Assembly: GCF_000185385.1 (NCBI RefSeq)
Contig: NZ_GL622296.1
Coordinates: 1,971,915-2,035,914 of the forward strand
Source: Lachnoanaerobaculum saburreum DSM 3986
GTDB lineage: Bacteria; Bacillota; Clostridia; Lachnospirales; Lachnospiraceae
Direction: 5' to 3'
Length of the DNA: 64,000 nt
Part shown: one piece after another, positions 60,177-64,000 of the stretch
Numbering within the stretch: position 1 is the first letter of the stretch
How the letters are laid out: the number at the start of each line of letters is the position of its first letter
Notes under the pieces: generated by a model
Told to the model about the DNA's origin: nothing
Database searches by the model: none
What the model saw: the letters and a program-made list of their open reading frames with translations, nothing else
Position numbers and translations under genes: made by a program

Positions 60177-62799
60177 GCTGCTCTCTTACCTGTGAAAGCA
60201 TCTGCTCATAGTTCTCAAGCTTTTTCTTTTCTTCATCTATTTTAGACTGTGGAGCCTTGCTTACAAACTTTTCATTTGAAAGCATTCCGGTTGACCTTGC
60301 CACCTCACCGATAAGTTTTTTCTCTTCTTTTTTCAGCCTTTCAACTTCCTTTTTGATATCTACAAGCTCTCTGAGCGGAAGACAAATAGAGGCATTTGGA
60401 ATTGCAACCCTTACAGAGTCCTTTTCTACCGTCGAATCGTCAGAATCGATAATAAGCTTATCAAGTCCTGCAAGCTGTTTAAAGAAATCTGTAGCACTCT
60501 CAAAGATATCCCTTATCTTTTTATCCTCACTGACTACAATTCCCTTTGCTTTATGTGAAGGAGGTACATTCATAGAAGATCTTACATTTCTGACCGCCCT
60601 TACAGCTTCCTTTATAAGTTCAGCCTTGTTTTCATCATCCAAAAAATTATATTCAGGGTTTTCTACAGGCCAAGGTTCAATCATTATGGTCTTTACATCT
60701 TCATTGACAGTGCAATATATTTCCTCTGTTATAAAAGGCATAAACGGATGCAAAAGCTTAAGTATAGTATTCAAAACATAGATAAGTACTGCAAGTGCCG
60801 TATCTTTGGTATCATCCTCCTTATTCCAAAGCCTTAACTTTACCATCTCTATATACCAGTCACAAAACTCCTCCCATGCAAAGTCATAGATTTTTGAAAG
60901 TGCAATGCCAAGCTCAAATTTATCAAGGTTTGTGCTTACCTCATTTATAAGCTTGTTTGTCTTTGAAAGAATCCACTTGTCTGAAAGCATAAGCTTTGAA
61001 CCATCTATTGCCTCAGGCTTTGACTCACCTATATTCATCATAATAAGTCTGGCAGCATTCCATATCTTATTGGCAAAGTTTCTTGCACTTTCCACTTTCT
61101 CATAGTAAAATCTCATATCATTTCCCGGGGCATTGCCGGTAATAAGCATCATTCTAAGAGCATCCGCACCGTACTTATCTATTACCTCAAGCGGATCAAT
61201 ACCGTTTCCAAGTGACTTACTCATCTTTCTGCCTTCAGAGTCCCTTACAAGTCCATGTATAAGCACTGTTTTAAACGGCGACTTGCCTGTCTGCTCATAG
61301 CCTGAGAATACCATTCTGACTACCCAGAAAAATATTATGTCATATCCTGTTACAAGTACATCTGTAGGATAGAAATACTTCATCTCAGGAGTATCATCAG
61401 GCCATCCAAGTGTCGAGAAAGGCCAAAGTGCTGATGAAAACCATGTATCAAGAGTGTCCTCATCCTGTATAAGCTCATGGCATCTGCATTTCGGACAGGC
61501 ATCAGGCTTCTCCTTTGCAACTGTTATCTCTCCACATTCAGTACAGGTATATGCCGGTATTTGATGTCCCCACCAAAGCTGTCTTGATATACACCAGTCC
61601 TTGATATTTTCAAGCCAATGTAAGTAGGTCTTTGAGTAACTCTCAGGTACAAACTTAAGCTCCCCTGTTTCTATTGCTCTTATAGCAGGTTTTGCCATCT
61701 CACTCATAGATACAAACCACTGTGGCTTTATAAGAGGCTCAACCACAGTCTTACATCTGTCATGTCTGCCTACATTGTGTATATGCGGCACCACCTTTAC
61801 CAAAAGCCCTTCATTCTTAAGGTCTTCCACTATAAGCTTTCTTGCTTCATATCTGTCAAGTCCGTCATACTTACTTCCCGCACAGTCAATAGTCGCATCG
61901 TCACGCATTATATTGATTTCAGGCAGATTATGTCTCTTTCCCACCTCAAAGTCATTCGGATCATGTGCAGGTGTTATCTTGACACATCCTGTACCGAATT
62001 CCTTATCTACATATTCATCCGCTATTACCGGAATTTCTCTGCCTACAAGGGGCAATATAAGCTTCTTGCCTATTATATCCTTATATCTGTCATCCGAAGG
62101 ATTTACCGCTACCGCACTGTCACCTAAAAGTGTTTCAGGCCTTGTAGTTGCAATCTCTACATATTTGCCCTCTTCACCTGCTATAGGATACCTTATATGC
62201 CAGAAATTACCCTCCGTCTCAATATGCTCCACCTCGGCATCTGAAATGGATGTCTTACATACAGGACACCAGTTTATAATTCTATTGCCCTTGTAGATAT
62301 ATCCCTTTTCATAAAGCTTTACAAAGACTTCCTTTACGGCCCTTTGTCCATGCTCATCCATAGTAAATCTTTCTCTGTCCCAGTCGGCGGATGAGCCAAG
62401 TCTTTGAAGCTGATTAATTATCCTTGTGCCATAGTCATTTTTCCATGCCCATGCCTCTTTTAGGAATTTTTCTCTGCCAAGCTCATGCTTATTCTTTCCT
62501 TCGGCTTTTATCTTCTCAATTACCTTTACCTCTGTAGCTATAGCTGCATGGTCTGTTCCCGGTTGCCAAAGTGCCTCATATCCTGCCATTCTTTTATATC
62601 TGATAAGTATATCCTGCATAGTATTGTCAAGTGCATGACCCATATGCAGTTGCCCTGTGATATTTGGCGGCGGCATTATGATTGTAAACGGCTTTTTATC
62701 CTTATTTACCTTTGCATGAAAATACTTCCCCTCCAACCACTTTTTATATATTTTGCCTTCTATTTTTTGCGGACTATATGTCTTTTCCAAATCCTTCAT
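60157..62799 (-). CDS. valS: valine--tRNA ligase
   Basis: This 880-aa class I synthetase has PNITGQLHMGHALD (HIGH-type motif), an editing domain in the TTRPETLLGD region, Cys pairs CTECGE and CPKCRC, and the KMSKSLGNG signature. A C-terminal coiled-coil arm follows (about residues 815-880). It charges tRNA-Val in the cytoplasm. It is ten bases after the TPR-like gene at 62809-63627. No T-box leader is visible because the gene is internal to the operon. Confidence 0.97.
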   Translation of the reverse strand: MKDLEKTYSPQKIEGKIYKKWLEGKYFHAKVNKDKKPFTIIMPPPNITGQLHMGHALDNTMQDILIRYKRMAGYEALWQPGTDHAAIATEVKVIEKIKAEGKNKHELGREKFLKEAWAWKNDYGTRIINQLQRLGSSADWDRERFTMDEHGQRAVKEVFVKLYEKGYIYKGNRIINWCPVCKTSISDAEVEHIETEGNFWHIRYPIAGEEGKYVEIATTRPETLLGDSAVAVNPSDDRYKDIIGKKLILPLVGREIPVIADEYVDKEFGTGCVKITPAHDPNDFEVGKRHNLPEINIMRDDATIDCAGSKYDGLDRYEARKLIVEDLKNEGLLVKVVPHIHNVGRHDRCKTVVEPLIKPQWFVSMSEMAKPAIRAIETGELKFVPESYSKTYLHWLENIKDWCISRQLWWGHQIPAYTCTECGEITVAKEKPDACPKCRCHELIQDEDTLDTWFSSALWPFSTLGWPDDTPEMKYFYPTDVLVTGYDIIFFWVVRMVFSGYEQTGKSPFKTVLIHGLVRDSEGRKMSKSLGNGIDPLEVIDKYGADALRMMLITGNAPGNDMRFYYEKVESARNFANKIWNAARLIMMNIGESKPEAIDGSKLMLSDKWILSKTNKLINEVSTNLDKFELGIALSKIYDFAWEEFCDWYIEMVKLRLWNKEDDTKDTALAVLIYVLNTILKLLHPFMPFITEEIYCTVNEDVKTIMIEPWPVENPEYNFLDDENKAELIKEAVRAVRNVRSSMNVPPSHKAKGIVVSEDKKIRDIFESATDFFKQLAGLDKLIIDSDDSTVEKDSVRVAIPNASICLPLRELVDIKKEVERLKKEEKKLIGEVARSTGMLSNEKFVSKAPQSKIDEEKKKLENYEQMLSQVREQLERLSD

Positions 62800-62808
62800 A
62801 CTTTCCTC

Positions 62809-63627
62809 TTATTTCATATTTCTGTAGTCTGATTTCAGCTTTGCAATATATTCATTTATCAGTTTTCTTTTTTCTTCTCTATTTTCTATCTGAAAAATAT
62901 GTTCTATATATTTCAGTCTGTCACTGTCTTTGATACCGCTTAGTGCCATATCAAAAGCTTTCTTGGCCTCTTCCATCAAATCAGCCTTGCATGAATCGTT
63001 TATCTCTCCGGTCTTTTTCTTTTTTCCCTCTGAATCAAATATTCTCTTTAAAAAATACAGTTCCATCAAGGTTACTTCATCATTTGTCAGCTCATAAGAT
63101 TTTTTGAAAGCGTCATAAGCTTCTTCATATAGAAAAAGGTTTGCATATGTAACTCCAAGGTTGTGATAAATGCTTCCGACAAAATTATTGTCCGACTTTT
63201 TATCCATATCAAGTATCTCAAGATAATACCTCTTTGCTGTTCCATATCTTCCTATATAGAACATATAATCGGCTCTTTGTTTGCCCACTTCCCATACGCT
63301 CATTTTCTTTATCTTTGCAACGGCATTTCTAAACAGAATGGATTCGGCATTATTATATAAATCGCATGAATCAATAATATATACTAAAATATCGGCATCA
63401 TCCACTCCGTTTGTTCTCTTCCTTTTGATACTTTCAGCCAAAGTATTTTTATTAAGTTCATTTTCAATAAAGTCTACCATTGCATCACTTACTATACCCT
63501 CCGTGACCAATATCGGATTTTCATATATTATATAGCAAAGTTCCTCAAAACTGTATATATTCAGTGACAGTACCTCTATATGGAAAGAATTTTTTGTTCT
63601 TAAATTCTCACATAAAATCAATCCCAT
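62809..63627 (-). CDS. TPR-like protein of unknown function
   Basis: This 272-aa cytoplasmic protein has an N-terminal part (about residues 1-90, starting GLILCENLRTKNSFHIEVLSLNIYSFEELCYI) that I cannot place. A helical repeat region follows with TPR character (ADYMFYIGRYGTAKRYYLEIL, IYHNLGVTYANLFLYEEAYDAFKKSYEL), and the C-terminus is charged. No signal peptide is present. It overlaps the preceding gene by ten bases (ATGGGATTGA) and lies ten bases before valS. I recall similar proteins upstream of valS in Lachnospiraceae, next to Hsp70-like genes. The function is unknown. Confidence 0.65.
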   Translation of the reverse strand: MGLILCENLRTKNSFHIEVLSLNIYSFEELCYIIYENPILVTEGIVSDAMVDFIENELNKNTLAESIKRKRTNGVDDADILVYIIDSCDLYNNAESILFRNAVAKIKKMSVWEVGKQRADYMFYIGRYGTAKRYYLEILDMDKKSDNNFVGSIYHNLGVTYANLFLYEEAYDAFKKSYELTNDEVTLMELYFLKRIFDSEGKKKKTGEINDSCKADLMEEAKKAFDMALSGIKDSDRLKYIEHIFQIENREEKRKLINEYIAKLKSDYRNMK

Positions 63628-64000
63628 ATACTCACCTCTATATTTCTCTTTGCATCGGTTGCAAAATACATATCTCCAAATCCTGCATCCGCTATCTCAA
63701 GGTTCATTATCTTATTGTTTAAAAAACTTGATTTAAAATATACTCTTCTGGTCTTTATAGGTCTCTTAGGCAAAAAATCAAGCAATATAGGAATATTTTT
63801 CTTTTCCTTACCGTCCACGCTTACTACATTTATATCAATAATCTCACTGTTGTCAGGTATCAGCAAAAGCTCCGTAGTAGGTTCATTCCAAAAATCCCCT
63901 GCTCTGCCTAAATATATCTTTGCCTGCTTACCGCTGTTGACTACCTCAATATATATATCAGATTTAAGTCTTCCTTCACATGTAGCCACTATATTGTAAA
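63618..64000 (-). CDS. C-terminal part of a protein of unknown function, cut by the window edge
   Basis: The frame is open to the right edge (reading YNIVATCEGRLK at the boundary), so the GTG at 63989 is probably not the true start. The visible 120 or so residues are beta-rich, with LGRAGDFWNEPTTELLLIPDNSEIID-like strands and a conserved-looking ADAGFGDMYFATD near the end. The pattern resembles the C-terminus of clostridial proteins I associate with DUF5716, but that is from memory and weak. It overlaps the TPR-like gene by ten bases and is in the valS operon. Confidence 0.55.
   Translation of the reverse strand, partial: YNIVATCEGRLKSDIYIEVVNSGKQAKIYLGRAGDFWNEPTTELLLIPDNSEIIDINVVSVDGKEKKNIPILLDFLPKRPIKTRRVYFKSSFLNNKIMNLEIADAGFGDMYFATDAKRNIEVSIWD

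Overview
The window is AT-rich and densely packed, with almost every gene on the minus strand. Gene content points to an anaerobic, low-GC Firmicute, most likely a Lachnospiraceae member of Clostridia. The pointers are DapL-type lysine synthesis, a sodium-pump decarboxylase/transcarboxylase cluster, glycyl-radical chemistry, AGGAGG-type ribosome binding sites and consensus sigma-A promoters. The family-level placement is an inference from gene content. Only dapL and rpmB lie on the plus strand. No rRNA, tRNA, CRISPR array or IS transposase was seen.

Layout, left to right. 1-620: non-coding, with two GC-rich hairpins. 621-9118: an RNA ligase gene, then (reading leftwards from 9118) a peptidoglycan-sugar operon: PTS IIA, RpiR/MurR regulator, GH1 6-phospho-glycosidase, MurQ, PTS IIB and IIC, MupG (DUF871) and a GlcNAc-type kinase. 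Together these would import a MurNAc-GlcNAc-like disaccharide, split it and convert both halves to GlcNAc-6-P. 9364-10581: dapL (+). 10637-13260: a GNAT acetyltransferase and the KtrA/KtrB potassium system. 13324-18471: a biotin-dependent carboxyltransferase/sodium-pump operon (12S-like CT, OadG-like lipoprotein, biotin carrier, OadB, 5S-like OadA). 18725-30476: a nucleoside salvage block (Udp; PnrA/BMP lipoprotein; YjjI/YjjW glycyl radical pair; three ABC transporter components; DeoC, Add, DeoB, Pnp).

30697-45386 is the accessory part. It starts with an 823-aa surface-type protein of internally duplicated design whose signal peptide is cut by an in-frame TGA. Then comes a restriction-modification operon that starts at 45386 and runs leftwards: a PLD-like/SNF2 helicase, a DUF4391 protein, a decayed type III methyltransferase (Mod2), a second methyltransferase (Mod1) whose 5' coding region carries a run of ten G, a type III Res subunit, a DUF3841 protein and a DUF1851/GAD-like immunity-type protein. 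Mod1 is out of frame by one base at G10 and in frame at G11, as expected for an ON/OFF phase-variable type III methyltransferase. Mod2 shares both ends with Mod1 but has a different central target-recognition region, so it can serve as a silent specificity cassette.

45551-64000 is mostly housekeeping: an NlpC/P60 wall hydrolase, KsgA, TatD, TraX, MetG, a MarR regulator, a PurF paralogue that lacks the catalytic N-terminal cysteine, transketolase, L28, a small transaldolase-family enzyme, then one operon of DUF308, TPR, a 46-aa small protein, FolC, ValS, a second TPR-like protein and a gene running off the right edge. Start sites were revised from the longest ORF where a ribosome binding site favoured an internal start (GlcNAc kinase, GNAT, biotin carrier, DUF3841, KsgA).
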